Made by a program: the position numbers and the translations under genes. A DNA stretch of 64,000 nucleotides from Muribaculum gordoncarteri (lineage in GTDB: Bacteria; Bacteroidota; Bacteroidia; Bacteroidales; Muribaculaceae): the NCBI RefSeq assembly GCF_004803695.1, contig NZ_CP039393.1:558001-622000 (forward strand). The letters run 5' to 3'. Below, piece after piece: positions 43,654 to 53,398 of this stretch. How positions within the stretch are numbered: position 1 is the stretch's first letter; every line of letters starts with the position of its first letter. The notes under the pieces are model-generated. The model was not told the DNA's origin. It did no database searches and saw nothing but the letters and a program-made list of their open reading frames with translations.

Positions 43654-44042
43654 CCGCAAGGGGTTGTGGGATGAGGGTCGCTACCTATCCACGGGTGGCG
43701 CTTCGCTTACCCGCGGTTAAGCACATGTAATGCCTTCGGCATAATACAGGGTTGCGGGGAGCGGTGTTTGAGGGAGTGTGGGTTATTGGGCAACTACGTA
43801 GCCCTCTTTTTTATATAATAGCTCTTTATACCCGTGCTGCGGACGCCTAACGGCGTCCTTGCGCGGGCCTAACATATTAAGCGGCTCTGCAGCTTTGCAC
43901 TAACGCGGGGATTTGCGGGCGGCGTGCGCCCTTCGCTGCGCGTGGCGAATACGTTGGCATTTGCGGGTGCGCGGGGCGAAAGCGTGGACACATGCGGGCG
44001 TGTGGGATGATATGTCTGGCGGCATATACGGGATGGAGGAGG
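43654..44042. other. GC-rich non-coding stretch
   Basis: Several small hairpins: ATGCC-TTC-GGCAT near 43731-43741, and GGACGCC-TAAC-GGCGTCC at 43841-43858. Strings of GCG/CGC words fill 43900-44000. Open frames here are Arg/Ala-rich and unlikely to be genes. The CDF gene reads into this tract, so the hairpins may end its transcript. Confidence 0.45.
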
Positions 44043-45008
44043 TTAGGCGCCGCAGGAGCCGTCGCGGAGGAGTTCTTCTCCTCGGTAGGGTTCAATGTGG
44101 GTGGTTATTATGGCTGACTCGTTGCCGAAATCGTTTTTGAGCTTGTTTTCAACTTCGGTTGCGATTGAGTGACCTTGTTCCACCGTTATGTCTGGGTCGA
44201 CTTTCAGATGCACCTCGATTATGATTTTGGATCCGTTACGGCGTGTGCGGAGATGATGATAGGTTCTCACCCCTTCCGATTCGGCGATTATGTGGCGTAT
44301 CTGGTCCTCCATTTTTTCGGGCAATGACACTTCAAGCAGTTCGTTTATTGCCGGAATTGCCATCTTTATGCCTACGATGATGATGAATATGGCCACGACC
44401 ATTGCTGCGATGGGGTCGAGTATTCGTCCGTTCTCGCCAAGGAACATCGCTCCCGCCACACCGACGAGTGTTGCCACTGATGAAAATGCGTCAGACCTGT
44501 GATGCCAGGCATTTGCAATGACGGCTCCCGACTGGATCCTTACTCCCACGCGTCGCGTGTAGCGAAACAGCCACTCCTTGATTACTATCGAGGCGAAGCA
44601 TATAATGAGTGCTATCCATCCCGGGCGTGCAAGAGCTTCGCCTTGCAGGGCAAGGATAACATGTTTTATTCCGTCGATGAATATGCCTATGCCTACGATA
44701 ATCAAGGCGACAGCAATGAGCATCGTAGCGAATGTTTCGTATTTGCCGTGTCCGTATTGATAGCGGGCGTTGGGTCGTCGACGGGCAATGCCCACCATTA
44801 CCAAAACTATTACATCGGTAATGAAATCGGAGAACGAGTGAATACCGTCGGCGACAAGAGCTCCCGAACGGCCCACGATACCGGCAATGACTTTGGCCGT
44901 GCCGAGCGCGGCGTTGCACCAAAATCCCACCCATGTCACATGGCGGGCTTCCTTTACAGCTTCTTCAGGCGTTACGGATGAATGCTTTATTGAATTTGAA
45001 TTATCCAT
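44043..45008 (-). CDS. Cation diffusion facilitator (CDF) transporter
   Basis: 321 residues from ATG 45008; a longer frame from 45065 is rejected because the promoter lies between the two. Six membrane spans between about 30 and 210; metal-site motif DGIHSFSDFITD in span 2 and HHRSDAFSSVATLVG in span 5 (H/D ligands). C-terminal cytoplasmic domain GVRTYHHLRTRRNGSKIIIEVHLKVDP binds metal and controls opening. It exports Zn2+, Fe2+ or Mn2+; the substrate is not clear from sequence. Confidence 0.93.
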   Translation of the reverse strand: MDNSNSIKHSSVTPEEAVKEARHVTWVGFWCNAALGTAKVIAGIVGRSGALVADGIHSFSDFITDVIVLVMVGIARRRPNARYQYGHGKYETFATMLIAVALIIVGIGIFIDGIKHVILALQGEALARPGWIALIICFASIVIKEWLFRYTRRVGVRIQSGAVIANAWHHRSDAFSSVATLVGVAGAMFLGENGRILDPIAAMVVAIFIIIVGIKMAIPAINELLEVSLPEKMEDQIRHIIAESEGVRTYHHLRTRRNGSKIIIEVHLKVDPDITVEQGHSIATEVENKLKNDFGNESAIITTHIEPYRGEELLRDGSCGA

Positions 45009-45015
45009 AATGTCG

Positions 45016-45023
45016 CAAATATA
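45016..45023 (-). promoter_or_regulatory. -7 box of the CDF gene
   Basis: TATATTTG on the minus strand. It lies 8 bp before ATG 45008, so transcription would begin at or next to the start codon (leaderless or nearly so). Confidence 0.5.
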
Positions 45024-45053
45024 GACATTACTTATTAAAAATGGAATAATCGG

Positions 45054-45086
45054 TTGCTTTTTCATCGAATATTCTCGCTATATTTG
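45054..45086 (+). promoter_or_regulatory. Promoter of the PAS gene
   Basis: TTG (45054-45056), 22 bp, TATATTTG (45079-45086), 28 bp before ATG 45115. Confidence 0.55.
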
Positions 45087-45114
45087 TCAATTATTGATAA
45101 ATATAGCATTCCCA

Positions 45115-45462
45115 ATGGAAAATAGTGAGAAAATATTGCCCGACTGGGCCAAGGCGATGAATTGCGCGGTAACGGTGTGTGATGCCGATTGCAATATAAT
45201 ATATATGAATGACAAGGCTCGTGCCACATTTGCGTCACATGGCGACTTGATAGGCCGCAATCTGATGGATTGTCACAACGAGCGTTCCGTTGCCATAATA
45301 AAGGAGCTGCTGGCAACTGGAGGAGTCAATTGCTATACGATCGACAAAAAGGGCGTAAAGAAGATGATATATCAAACGGCATGGCGTGATAACGGCTCGG
45401 TCGCCGGCCTTGTTGAAATATCGATGGAGATACCTGAGGAAATGCCTCACTACATAAGGTGA
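45115..45462 (+). CDS. Stand-alone PAS-domain protein (115 aa)
   Basis: Starts at ATG 45115 (an in-frame TTG at 45094 is less likely). It is a single PAS fold: AVTVCDADCNIIYMNDKARATFASHGDLIGRN, LMDCHNERSVAIIKELL, then MIYQTAWRDNGSVAGLVEISMEI. No kinase or output domain, so it may bind a small ligand or partner. It converges on the GH95 gene with a 13-bp overlap. Confidence 0.85.
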   Translation: MENSEKILPDWAKAMNCAVTVCDADCNIIYMNDKARATFASHGDLIGRNLMDCHNERSVAIIKELLATGGVNCYTIDKKGVKKMIYQTAWRDNGSVAGLVEISMEIPEEMPHYIR

Positions 45463-47873
45463 ATGTCGACGGATTGTCCGGGCTTCAGGCGTAGTTTCTT
45501 TGTGGTTCCGTTATAGTGCAGCTTTGTCGCGCCGCCGGAACGTGAAGTGACTGTGGCCGACTTTACTTTGCCGTCCTTCCACGCGAAGTCGACCGTGAAT
45601 CCGCCACGGGCGCACAATCCTTTTACTTCGCCCTCGCTCCAGTCGTCGGGTATTGCCGGAAGCAATGTTATGCTTTCGGGTGTGGACTGAATCAGCATCT
45701 CGGCTACGCCGGCGCTGCCTCCGAAGTTGCCGTCGATTTGGAACGGAGAGTGAGCGTCGAGCAGATTGGGGTAGGTGCCGCCTCCACGGCGCGCGTCCTT
45801 GCCACGATAGTTGTCGGGCGATATGTAGTTAAGGAGTTTGCGGTAAATGTGATAGGCGTTTTTACCGTCGCGGAGCCTTGCATATAGGTTGACGCGCCAA
45901 CCGGTGCTCCATCCGGTTGTTTCATCGCCTTTTATTTCGAGTGTACGAGCTGCTGCCGCTGCCAGTTGGGGAGTGTCGTCGACCGACAGGTGATGACCGG
46001 GATATAGCCCGAACAGATGGGACTGATGGCGATGTCGCGGATCCTGGTCGGGCCAGTCGTGATACCATTCCTGAAGGTTGCCGTTGTGGCCTATCTTGTA
46101 GGGCTGCAGGCGTGAAATGGTGGCCGACAGCTGCGATGCGAATTTCTTGTCGATGCCAAGCTCGCGTGTCGCAGCCAATGCGTCGAGCAGGCACTCGCGG
46201 GTCATTGCAATGTCGGAAGTGTTGCCGTAGGATGTCGCTCCGGCATATCCGTCGGGTGTCATAAACTTGTTTTCGGGAGAGGTTCCGGGCGAAGTCATCA
46301 GCTTGCCGTCCTTTTCAATAAGCCATTCTATGCAGAATTCAGCGGCACCCCTGAGCAGCGGATAGTTGCGCATGAGGAACTCCTTGTCCTTGGTGAACTG
46401 GTAGCGCTCCCAGATGTGTGTTGCCACCCATGCGCCGCCCATGTTCCATGAAGCCCATGACGGGTCGCCGCCGTTTAGCCCCACGGGGCAGGTCATGGCC
46501 CAGATGTCGGTGTTGTGCCCAAGACACCACCCGCTATCCACACCATAGTAGTTGCTTGCTGTCGTCCTACCGGTTTTGCTGAGATTTTCAATGAATCCTA
46601 ACAATGGGTCATGCATTTCGCTCAGATTGGTGACTTCGGCACCCCAGTAGTTTTCCTGGAGATTGATGTTGCTTGTGTAGTTGCTGCTCCATGGCGGAAG
46701 CAGTTTCTCGTTCCACAGACCTTGCAGATTGGCCGGTACGCCGGGTGTGCGTGAGCATGATATGAGCAGATAGCGGCCAAACTGGAAATAGAGCGCTTCG
46801 AGTTCGGGATTGCGCTCGTTTAGTTCGGTGTATCGGCGAAGCTGAACATCGGTGGGTAGTGCGGCAATCTGAGGGTCGGTAGCTCCAAGGTCGAGGTTTA
46901 CGCGGTCGAAGAAATGGCGATAGTCGGCGATGTGGGCCGAACGCATATCCTCGTAACTCTTTTTTGAGGCGAGATCCATGCGCCGATTGGCAATCGCTTT
47001 GTAGTCGCGACCTTCCTTGACAGGGTCCTTGTCAAAGCCGTTGAAGCTTGTAGCATCGGTAATCAGTATCGTGACTTCGCGAGGCCCGTCGATCTTGATG
47101 TCGCCGGTAGGATAGGCGGTTACACCTTTGCCGTCAGGCGTTATAGCTTTTATGACAGTAAGGAAGTGTATGCCTCGGGCCGGGTCATAGAGATGCTTGT
47201 CGGAATCCTTTAGCCCGTCGTAATAGTTGGGATAGGATTGGTAGGCGGCATATCCTTCAGCTTCGATGGCTTTTCCGTGTGCCCGGGTTGAATGGGGAAG
47301 CAGGGAGTCAAAGTAGAGGCGCGCCTTTATGCCGTCGGGATTATCGGTGGTAATCTTTAGGGCTATTACCGAGTCGGGAGCCGATGCCAGGTATTCGGTG
47401 CTGAAACTGTAGCCGTCGCGGGTGTATCGGGTAGCGGCTACCGCTTCGTTAAGGTCGAGAGTGCGTTTATAGCCCGAGATGTCCTTAGTGTTGTCATATT
47501 GAATCAGCAATCGGCCGAGGGGCTGATAGTTTTGGCTGTAGTGTCCTTGAATCTTGCGGTTGGCCATGTCGGCTTCGCGATATTTTGCGCTGTCGAGCAG
47601 CGAGCGTATTTCGGGCAAAGCCTTATAGGCGTCGGGCGTTGTGACACCATTTTCAGGCTCTCCGCTCCACAGTGTTATGTCGTTGAGGGATATTTGGTCG
47701 GATGATGTGCCTCCGTATATCGTAGCTCCCAATGTTCCGTTGCCTATGACAAGTGCTTCCTCGAAAAATTCGGCCGGCTTGTCGTAGTGCAGGGTGAGGT
47801 TGCGGGAGAGTGCCGATGCTGTAGTGAGGAGGACGGCGATGATTAGAAATGTGATGTGACGGTTGTGATTCAT
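45450..47873 (-). CDS. GH95 alpha-L-fucosidase, secreted
   Basis: 807 residues. Signal peptide 1-23 (ITFLIIAVLLTTASALS). N-terminal beta domain LHYDKPAEFFEEALVIGNGTLGA; helical barrel with GLWNEKLLPPWSSNYTSNINLQENYWGAE (the Asn pair of GH95 AfcA-like enzymes) and HRHQSHLFGLYPG; C-terminal LLPAIPDDWSEGEVKGLCARGG. Cleaves alpha-1,2-linked fucose (or L-galactose) from mucin or plant glycans, in the periplasm or on the cell surface. Last gene of the pepT-miaA-GH95 run; its start overlaps miaA by 4 bp (ATGA). Confidence 0.93.
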   Translation of the reverse strand: MNHNRHITFLIIAVLLTTASALSRNLTLHYDKPAEFFEEALVIGNGTLGATIYGGTSSDQISLNDITLWSGEPENGVTTPDAYKALPEIRSLLDSAKYREADMANRKIQGHYSQNYQPLGRLLIQYDNTKDISGYKRTLDLNEAVAATRYTRDGYSFSTEYLASAPDSVIALKITTDNPDGIKARLYFDSLLPHSTRAHGKAIEAEGYAAYQSYPNYYDGLKDSDKHLYDPARGIHFLTVIKAITPDGKGVTAYPTGDIKIDGPREVTILITDATSFNGFDKDPVKEGRDYKAIANRRMDLASKKSYEDMRSAHIADYRHFFDRVNLDLGATDPQIAALPTDVQLRRYTELNERNPELEALYFQFGRYLLISCSRTPGVPANLQGLWNEKLLPPWSSNYTSNINLQENYWGAEVTNLSEMHDPLLGFIENLSKTGRTTASNYYGVDSGWCLGHNTDIWAMTCPVGLNGGDPSWASWNMGGAWVATHIWERYQFTKDKEFLMRNYPLLRGAAEFCIEWLIEKDGKLMTSPGTSPENKFMTPDGYAGATSYGNTSDIAMTRECLLDALAATRELGIDKKFASQLSATISRLQPYKIGHNGNLQEWYHDWPDQDPRHRHQSHLFGLYPGHHLSVDDTPQLAAAAARTLEIKGDETTGWSTGWRVNLYARLRDGKNAYHIYRKLLNYISPDNYRGKDARRGGGTYPNLLDAHSPFQIDGNFGGSAGVAEMLIQSTPESITLLPAIPDDWSEGEVKGLCARGGFTVDFAWKDGKVKSATVTSRSGGATKLHYNGTTKKLRLKPGQSVDIHLM

Positions 47874-48814
47874 GACAATGACGATATATCCAATTTCAAT
47901 TTTGAAGTTATAAGTTCCAAAGCCTGTTTATATGCGCTTTCTGGATTCAGTTTTATCAGGTCGGGGTCGCGTTGCAGCCATGTGAGCTGCTTCTTTGCGT
48001 AGACCCTCGTGTTCTTGGCGATGCGAGGAACAGCCACATCAAGGGTCATCGTGCCGTCGAAAAATGCAAACAACTCTTTGTAGCCTACTGTGTTGAGAGA
48101 GTTGAGGTGCTTGAGGTGATATACGCTCCGAGCCTCTTCGATGAGTCCCTCCGCAATCATGTTGTCGACGCGGCGGTTTATGCGGTCAAAGAGCGTAGGA
48201 CGATCGTAATCAATCATCATCTTGATGGTGTTGAACGGTCGTTGCTTGACTTCGCCGGTGCGAAGTGATGAGTAGGGGACACCCGCTTCAAGGCAAATTT
48301 CCACGGCGTGAACGAGTCGGCGATGGTTGGCCGGGTCGGCTGTGCGCAGATATTCGGGGTCGAGGTTGCGTAATGTGGCTCTAACGCCTTCGATTCCTTG
48401 GCTTTCATAGAGCTGCATTACGTGGCGGCGGATGTCGTCGCTTATGGTGGGCAGTTGATCGATGCCGCGTGTCACGGCGTCGATATACATCATCGAGCCT
48501 CCGCACATTATAGCGATGTTGTCGTCGTTCCACACCTTAGGAAGAAGCTCCATCACATCGCTTTCGTAACGCGCCGCGCTGTAATAATCGTCAAGGGCAA
48601 GGGTGCCGATGAAGTGGTGGCGTGCCGATGCAAGCTGCTCGGGAGTGGGGGCTGCCGTGCCTATGGGAATATCGCGATAAAGCTGGCGCGAATCGGCTGA
48701 AATGATGTCGCATTTCAGGGTTTGCGCCAGCTTTATGGATAAATCGGTTTTCCCGGAGCCTGTGGGTCCGGTGATGATTATAAGGGTAGGGCGGGTGTCG
48801 GTTGACACTTGCAT
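47870..48814 (-). CDS. miaA: tRNA dimethylallyltransferase
   Basis: 314 residues. P-loop LIIITGPTGSGKTDLSIKLAQ, DSRQLYRDIPIGTAAPT, GGSMMYIDAVTRGID and the C-terminal NTRVYAKKQLTWLQRD. Adds the dimethylallyl group to A37 of tRNAs reading UNN codons. It starts 4 bp after pepT and overlaps the GH95 start. Confidence 0.97.
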   Translation of the reverse strand: MQVSTDTRPTLIIITGPTGSGKTDLSIKLAQTLKCDIISADSRQLYRDIPIGTAAPTPEQLASARHHFIGTLALDDYYSAARYESDVMELLPKVWNDDNIAIMCGGSMMYIDAVTRGIDQLPTISDDIRRHVMQLYESQGIEGVRATLRNLDPEYLRTADPANHRRLVHAVEICLEAGVPYSSLRTGEVKQRPFNTIKMMIDYDRPTLFDRINRRVDNMIAEGLIEEARSVYHLKHLNSLNTVGYKELFAFFDGTMTLDVAVPRIAKNTRVYAKKQLTWLQRDPDLIKLNPESAYKQALELITSKLKLDISSLS

Positions 48815-48818
48815 TAGC

Positions 48819-50039
48819 TTATCGCTGAGCTACAAGACGAGCTATTTCAACAATGACATCGGTGGCCTTCTCCATCGACTTGACTGGGATGTATTCATAG
48901 CGTCCGTGGAAATTCAGGCCGCCTGCGAATATGTTGGGGCAGGGCAGACCCTTGAACGACAGCTGTGCTCCGTCGGTGCCTCCGCGTATGGGCACAACGT
49001 GGGGCGTTACATCAACATTGCGCATGGCCTCTTCGGCGATGTCGATGATAAATTTCACCGGCTCGATTTTTTCGCGCATGTTGTAGTACTGGTCCTTGAT
49101 TTCGATTGCAGTGCTGTTGGGGAACTCGTTGTTTACCTTTCTCACGAGGTGCTCAAGTTCCTTTTTGCGGCGTTCAAAGCGGTCGCGGTCGTGGTCGCGG
49201 ATGATGTAGGTAATCGTAGTCTGCTCCACGTTGCCTTCGATTGATGTAAGGTGATAGAATCCTTCGTAGCCTTCAGTGTGTTCGGGAGTTTCCCAGCGAG
49301 GCAGCATGGCCATGAACTGGTTGGCGATTCGGATTGAGTTTATCATCTTGTGCTTGGCATATCCGGGATGCACGTTGCGGCCGGTGAACGTTATCTTGGC
49401 CTGTGCGGCATTGAAGTTCTCATATTCAAGTTCGCCGATTTCTCCGCCGTCCATAGTGTAGGCCCATTCGGCGCCAAACTGCTCGACATCGAATTTGTGG
49501 GCGCCTTGTCCTATCTCCTCATCGGGATTGAAGGCAATCCTTATCTTTCCGTGCTTTATTTCGGGATGCTTTATGAGGTAATCGACCGCAGTTATGATTT
49601 CGGCGATGCCGGCTTTGTCATCGGCTCCGAGCAGTGTGTTGCCGTCGGTCACGATGAGGTCCTGACCAACGTAATGGTCGAGTTCGGGAAATTCGCGCGG
49701 TGACAACACGATGTTTTTCTCTTCGTTGAGAACTATGTTGCCGCCCTTGTACTGCGTGACAATGCGTGGTGTCACATGACGGCCCGACATGTCGGGCGAT
49801 GTGTCAAGGTGTGCGATGAAGCCTATAGTGGGAATGGGCTTGTCGGTGTTGGCCGGAAGGGATGCCATAAGGTATCCGTTTTCGTCCAGTGATATCTCCT
49901 TGAGCCCCATTGCCTGAAGTTCCTTCTCAAGATGTTGGGCGAATATCATCTGCCCCGGAGTCGAGGGCCAAAGGTTGGTAAGTTCGTCACTTTGAGTGTC
50001 AAACTTTACGTATTGCAAAAATCGGTCAACTACATTCAT
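48819..50039 (-). CDS. pepT: Peptidase T
   Basis: 406 residues, M20B metallopeptidase. Metal ligands in [28 protein letters not shown] and [37 protein letters not shown] near the end. Removes the N-terminal residue of tripeptides. Cytosolic. First gene of the run with miaA and GH95. Confidence 0.97.
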   Translation of the reverse strand: MNVVDRFLQYVKFDTQSDELTNLWPSTPGQMIFAQHLEKELQAMGLKEISLDENGYLMASLPANTDKPIPTIGFIAHLDTSPDMSGRHVTPRIVTQYKGGNIVLNEEKNIVLSPREFPELDHYVGQDLIVTDGNTLLGADDKAGIAEIITAVDYLIKHPEIKHGKIRIAFNPDEEIGQGAHKFDVEQFGAEWAYTMDGGEIGELEYENFNAAQAKITFTGRNVHPGYAKHKMINSIRIANQFMAMLPRWETPEHTEGYEGFYHLTSIEGNVEQTTITYIIRDHDRDRFERRKKELEHLVRKVNNEFPNSTAIEIKDQYYNMREKIEPVKFIIDIAEEAMRNVDVTPHVVPIRGGTDGAQLSFKGLPCPNIFAGGLNFHGRYEYIPVKSMEKATDVIVEIARLVAQR

Positions 50040-50253
50040 GGCTAAGTAAATTTTGATTATCCGTAATTACAATGTATTTATTTAGGTATATAATGACTAC
50101 AAAGTTAAAAGAAATAACGCAATAAAAAAGTGTTTTGGCATAAAACATCTGCCGGCGGTCGCAATTTTTCGCTTTTGGATTTGTTTATTAGTGAAAAATC
50201 ATATTAGTTTGCATAAATAATCTATTCATCTTTATTTAACTTAAATATTCTAT

Positions 50254-51201
50254 ATGGAAAGAATCTACAAAAGTCTTATTGAATTGATAGGTAACACCCC
50301 TTTGCTTGAGTTGAGCAACATCGAGCGCGAAGAGGCGTTGAAGGCGCGTCTGCTCGTTAAGGTGGAGGCGTTCAATCCCGGTGGCAGCGTTAAGGACCGT
50401 GCCGCTTACTACATGATCGAGGATGCCGAGAAGAGGGGAGTGCTGACTCCCGGGGTGTTGATTATAGAACCTACAAGCGGAAATACCGGAATAGGACTTG
50501 CCTGGGTCGCTTCGCTGAAGGGGTACAAACTGGTGCTGACGATGCCCGACACGATGAGCGTCGAGCGACGCAATCTGCTCAAGGCATTGGGCGCGTCCAT
50601 CGTGTTGACTCCCGGAGCCGAGGGCATGTCGGGCGCAATACGTAAGGCGATGGAGTTGAAAAATGAGAATCCCGGTTCGGTTATATTGCAACAGTTTGAC
50701 AATAAGGCCAATCCTGCTTCTCACGAGAATACTACCGCCGAGGAGATTTGGCGTGACACCGATGGCAAGGTGGATGTGTTTGTTTCTGCCGTAGGTACGG
50801 GTGGAACCGTAAGCGGAACCGGACGAGGTCTTAAAAAGCATAACCGTGACATCGAGGTGGTGGCCGTTGAGCCTGAGGGTTCGCCTGTGCTTGAGGGCGG
50901 TAAGCCGGGACCGCATAAGATTCAAGGAATCGGAGCGGGATTCATCCCCGAGAATTATGATGCCGAAGTGGTTGACCGCGTAATGGCGGTGTCGGATGAC
51001 GATGCGATACGCGGCTCGCGCATTTTGGCGCAGCATGAGGGATTGTTGGCGGGTATCTCGTCGGGTGCCGCTTTCAGTGCCGCGCTTAAGCTTGCTAAAA
51101 AGCCTGAATACAGCGGGAAAACGATTGTAGCGTTACTGCCCGATACCGGCGAGCGTTATTTGTCGACCGTGCTTTATGCATTTGACACATATCCCCTTTA
51201 A
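50254..51201 (+). CDS. cysK: Cysteine synthase A
   Basis: 315 residues, PLP fold type II. PLP Lys in NPGGSVKDRAAYYM (about 46), EPTSGNTGIGLAW substrate loop, GTGGTVSGTGRGLK phosphate loop, AGISSGAAFSAALKLA. Makes cysteine from O-acetylserine and sulfide. The 210-bp AT-rich region before it has no clear regulator site. Confidence 0.97.
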   Translation: MERIYKSLIELIGNTPLLELSNIEREEALKARLLVKVEAFNPGGSVKDRAAYYMIEDAEKRGVLTPGVLIIEPTSGNTGIGLAWVASLKGYKLVLTMPDTMSVERRNLLKALGASIVLTPGAEGMSGAIRKAMELKNENPGSVILQQFDNKANPASHENTTAEEIWRDTDGKVDVFVSAVGTGGTVSGTGRGLKKHNRDIEVVAVEPEGSPVLEGGKPGPHKIQGIGAGFIPENYDAEVVDRVMAVSDDDAIRGSRILAQHEGLLAGISSGAAFSAALKLAKKPEYSGKTIVALLPDTGERYLSTVLYAFDTYPL

Positions 51202-51406
51202 TGAATATATGGTTAATTTGTGTTAACGAGGCGAATATTTTATGTATATGATATGTTATTTATAATAGAAAAATGCATATCTTTGCAATAGTTTTTCATG
51301 GTATTAGATTTAAGGTAAAAAGATTATTCGTCGTGATGACGGGTAATTTTTTTTATGCCTTTACGGAAGCCCGGCCTGCTCACGCTTGGCAAAAACAAAA
51401 TAAATT

Positions 51407-51439
51407 TTGCTTTTTGCTCTCAGCTTATTTGTATCTTTG
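51407..51439 (+). promoter_or_regulatory. Promoter of the U32 gene
   Basis: TTG (51407-51409) and TATCTTTG (51432-51439), spacer 22 bp; a second TTG at 51414 gives 15 bp. Leader about 15 nt. Confidence 0.5.
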
Positions 51440-51460
51440 TGGGCAAAACATTGAATCCAG

Positions 51461-53326
51461 ATGACGACTTATAAGCCATTGCGCAAGATAGAGCTTCTTG
51501 CACCCGCCCGTAATTCCGATATAGCAATTGAGGCGATAAAGCATGGAGCCGATGCAGTGTACATGGGTGCCGATGCGTTCGGGGCTCGTGCGGCTGCCGG
51601 CAATTCGGTTGAGGATATAGCTAAGGTAGTCAACTTTGCCCACTCTTTCCTTGCCAAGGTCTACGTGACGGTCAATACTATTATATATAATGATGAGCTT
51701 CATCGTGTGGAGAATCTCATTAAGGATTTATATCGTATAGGTGTCGATGCCGTGATTGTGCAGGACATGGCCGTGCTGAGGCTCGATTTGCCTCCGATTG
51801 CTTTGCATGCAAGTACGCAGTGCGACACCCGCACTCCTGAAAAGGCTCGGTTCCTGCAGGATGTGGGATTTTCCCAAATTGTGCTGCCTCGCGAGATGTC
51901 GCTCGATGAAATACGTGCGGTCCATGAGGCTGTCGATGTGCCGTTGGAGTCGTTTGTACACGGGGCTCTTTGTGTGAGCTACAGCGGCGACTGTCAGGCG
52001 AGCTATTCGCTAAAAGGGCGCAGCGCCAACAGGGGGGAGTGCGCCCAGATATGTCGTTTGCCTTTTGACCTGTATGACGGAGCCGGAAATTGTCGTCGCC
52101 GCGGACAGCATCTGCTTTCGCTGCGTGACCTTAATCTGAGCGACCGAATCGAGAGTATGCTTGATGCGGGCGTTTCGTCGTTTAAGATAGAGGGTAGGCT
52201 GAAGGATGCGTCCTATGTGAAAAATGTAGTGGCCTATTATCACAGAAAGCTTAACGAGGTGATTGCGTCATCCGGCGGAAAATATGTCAGAAGTTCCGTG
52301 GGTGAGGTGCGTCACTCTTTTGCCCCTCAGCTCGACAAGAGTTTCAACCGTGGATTCACGCGTTACTTCATCGACGGAGCCAATTCCCGGCTGTCAATTG
52401 CCTCAATCTATACTCCAAAGTCGCAGGGTGAGCGTGTTGGTGTTGTCAAGGCGGTTAAACCCGGATGTCTGATTGCGTCGCTTGATTGCGCGTTGAGCAA
52501 TGGTGACGGATTAGGGTATTTTGATTCGCGCAACAGCTTTGTTGGGTTCCGGCTTAACCGTGCCGAGGGCGAGAGGCTATTTCCGGCGTCGAAAGTTGAT
52601 GTCACTCCCGGCACGGTGCTGTATCGCAACAGCGACAAGGCTTTTGATGATGTGCTTTCCCGTGACAGTGCCACGCGCAGTATCGGGGTGACGATGGCGT
52701 TGAGCCGCTCGTCACGCGGCATAGTGCTGAAGGTGGACGACGAGCGAGGCAACGGTGTCGCTGTGACGCTCGACATGGATGAGATGCAGCCCGCCAACAC
52801 TCCCCAGGAGGCGGCGCGTCGCAATGCACTCGGAAAGTTGGGCGGTACTATATATGTATTGAAAGGGCTTGACGACTTGCTCGGTGATCTGTTTGTCCCC
52901 GTGTCAAAATTGGCCGAGCTGCGCCGCCGTGCGATTTCGATGCTCGATTCGGCCAATCGAATTCGATACGAGGTCGACCGAAGGCGCGATGAGATTCCTG
53001 ATGCGAAGTTCCCCGGCAACGGAGTGCTCTCCTATCATGATAATGTGGCCAACGACAAGGCGCGTGACTTCTATGAGCAGCACGGTGCAAAGTTGGGCGA
53101 GCAGGCGTTGGAGGTGGGGAAGTCAAAGCCCGGCCGTCGCGTTGTCATGACTACGCGTTATTGTCTGCGCAGGGAGCTCGGATGCTGCCTGCGTGACAAT
53201 GGTGAGTCGCGAATGCCTTCGCCGTTGACGCTGCGTAACGGCGGCTCTTGCCTCGAATTGGAATTTGATTGTCGCCAATGTATAATGAGGGTGATAAATG
53301 TTGGTGTGAATAAGAAATTTTCTTAA
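51461..53326 (+). CDS. U32 peptidase-family protein (RlhA/YdcP-like)
   Basis: 621 residues. U32 core: IELLAPARNSDIAIEAIKHGADAVYMG, ALHASTQCDTRT, LPREMSLDEI, FVHGALCVSYSGDCQASY (U32 signature), RGECAQICRLPF, SFKIEGRLKDASYV. Four-Cys iron-sulfur ligands appear in these loops and near the C-terminus (TTRYCLRRELGCC). Length and C-terminal domain resemble RlhA, which hydroxylates C2501 of 23S rRNA, rather than the shorter tRNA enzyme TrhP. Substrate is inferred. Confidence 0.88.
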   Translation: MTTYKPLRKIELLAPARNSDIAIEAIKHGADAVYMGADAFGARAAAGNSVEDIAKVVNFAHSFLAKVYVTVNTIIYNDELHRVENLIKDLYRIGVDAVIVQDMAVLRLDLPPIALHASTQCDTRTPEKARFLQDVGFSQIVLPREMSLDEIRAVHEAVDVPLESFVHGALCVSYSGDCQASYSLKGRSANRGECAQICRLPFDLYDGAGNCRRRGQHLLSLRDLNLSDRIESMLDAGVSSFKIEGRLKDASYVKNVVAYYHRKLNEVIASSGGKYVRSSVGEVRHSFAPQLDKSFNRGFTRYFIDGANSRLSIASIYTPKSQGERVGVVKAVKPGCLIASLDCALSNGDGLGYFDSRNSFVGFRLNRAEGERLFPASKVDVTPGTVLYRNSDKAFDDVLSRDSATRSIGVTMALSRSSRGIVLKVDDERGNGVAVTLDMDEMQPANTPQEAARRNALGKLGGTIYVLKGLDDLLGDLFVPVSKLAELRRRAISMLDSANRIRYEVDRRRDEIPDAKFPGNGVLSYHDNVANDKARDFYEQHGAKLGEQALEVGKSKPGRRVVMTTRYCLRRELGCCLRDNGESRMPSPLTLRNGGSCLELEFDCRQCIMRVINVGVNKKFS

Positions 53327-53398
53327 TTTTGCATCGATCCAAATAATAAACCATGTAGACATTAACTTATACAATTTTATAATATACCTATCACAGTC

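Noticed and set aside
43877-44140. Open frames in the GC-rich tract near the CDF gene
   Set aside because: Arg/Ala/Pro-rich low-complexity products on both strands without start context.
45009-45065. Longer start for the CDF transporter at 45065
   Set aside because: The added residues lie upstream of, and across, a -7 promoter box and do not look like part of the family.
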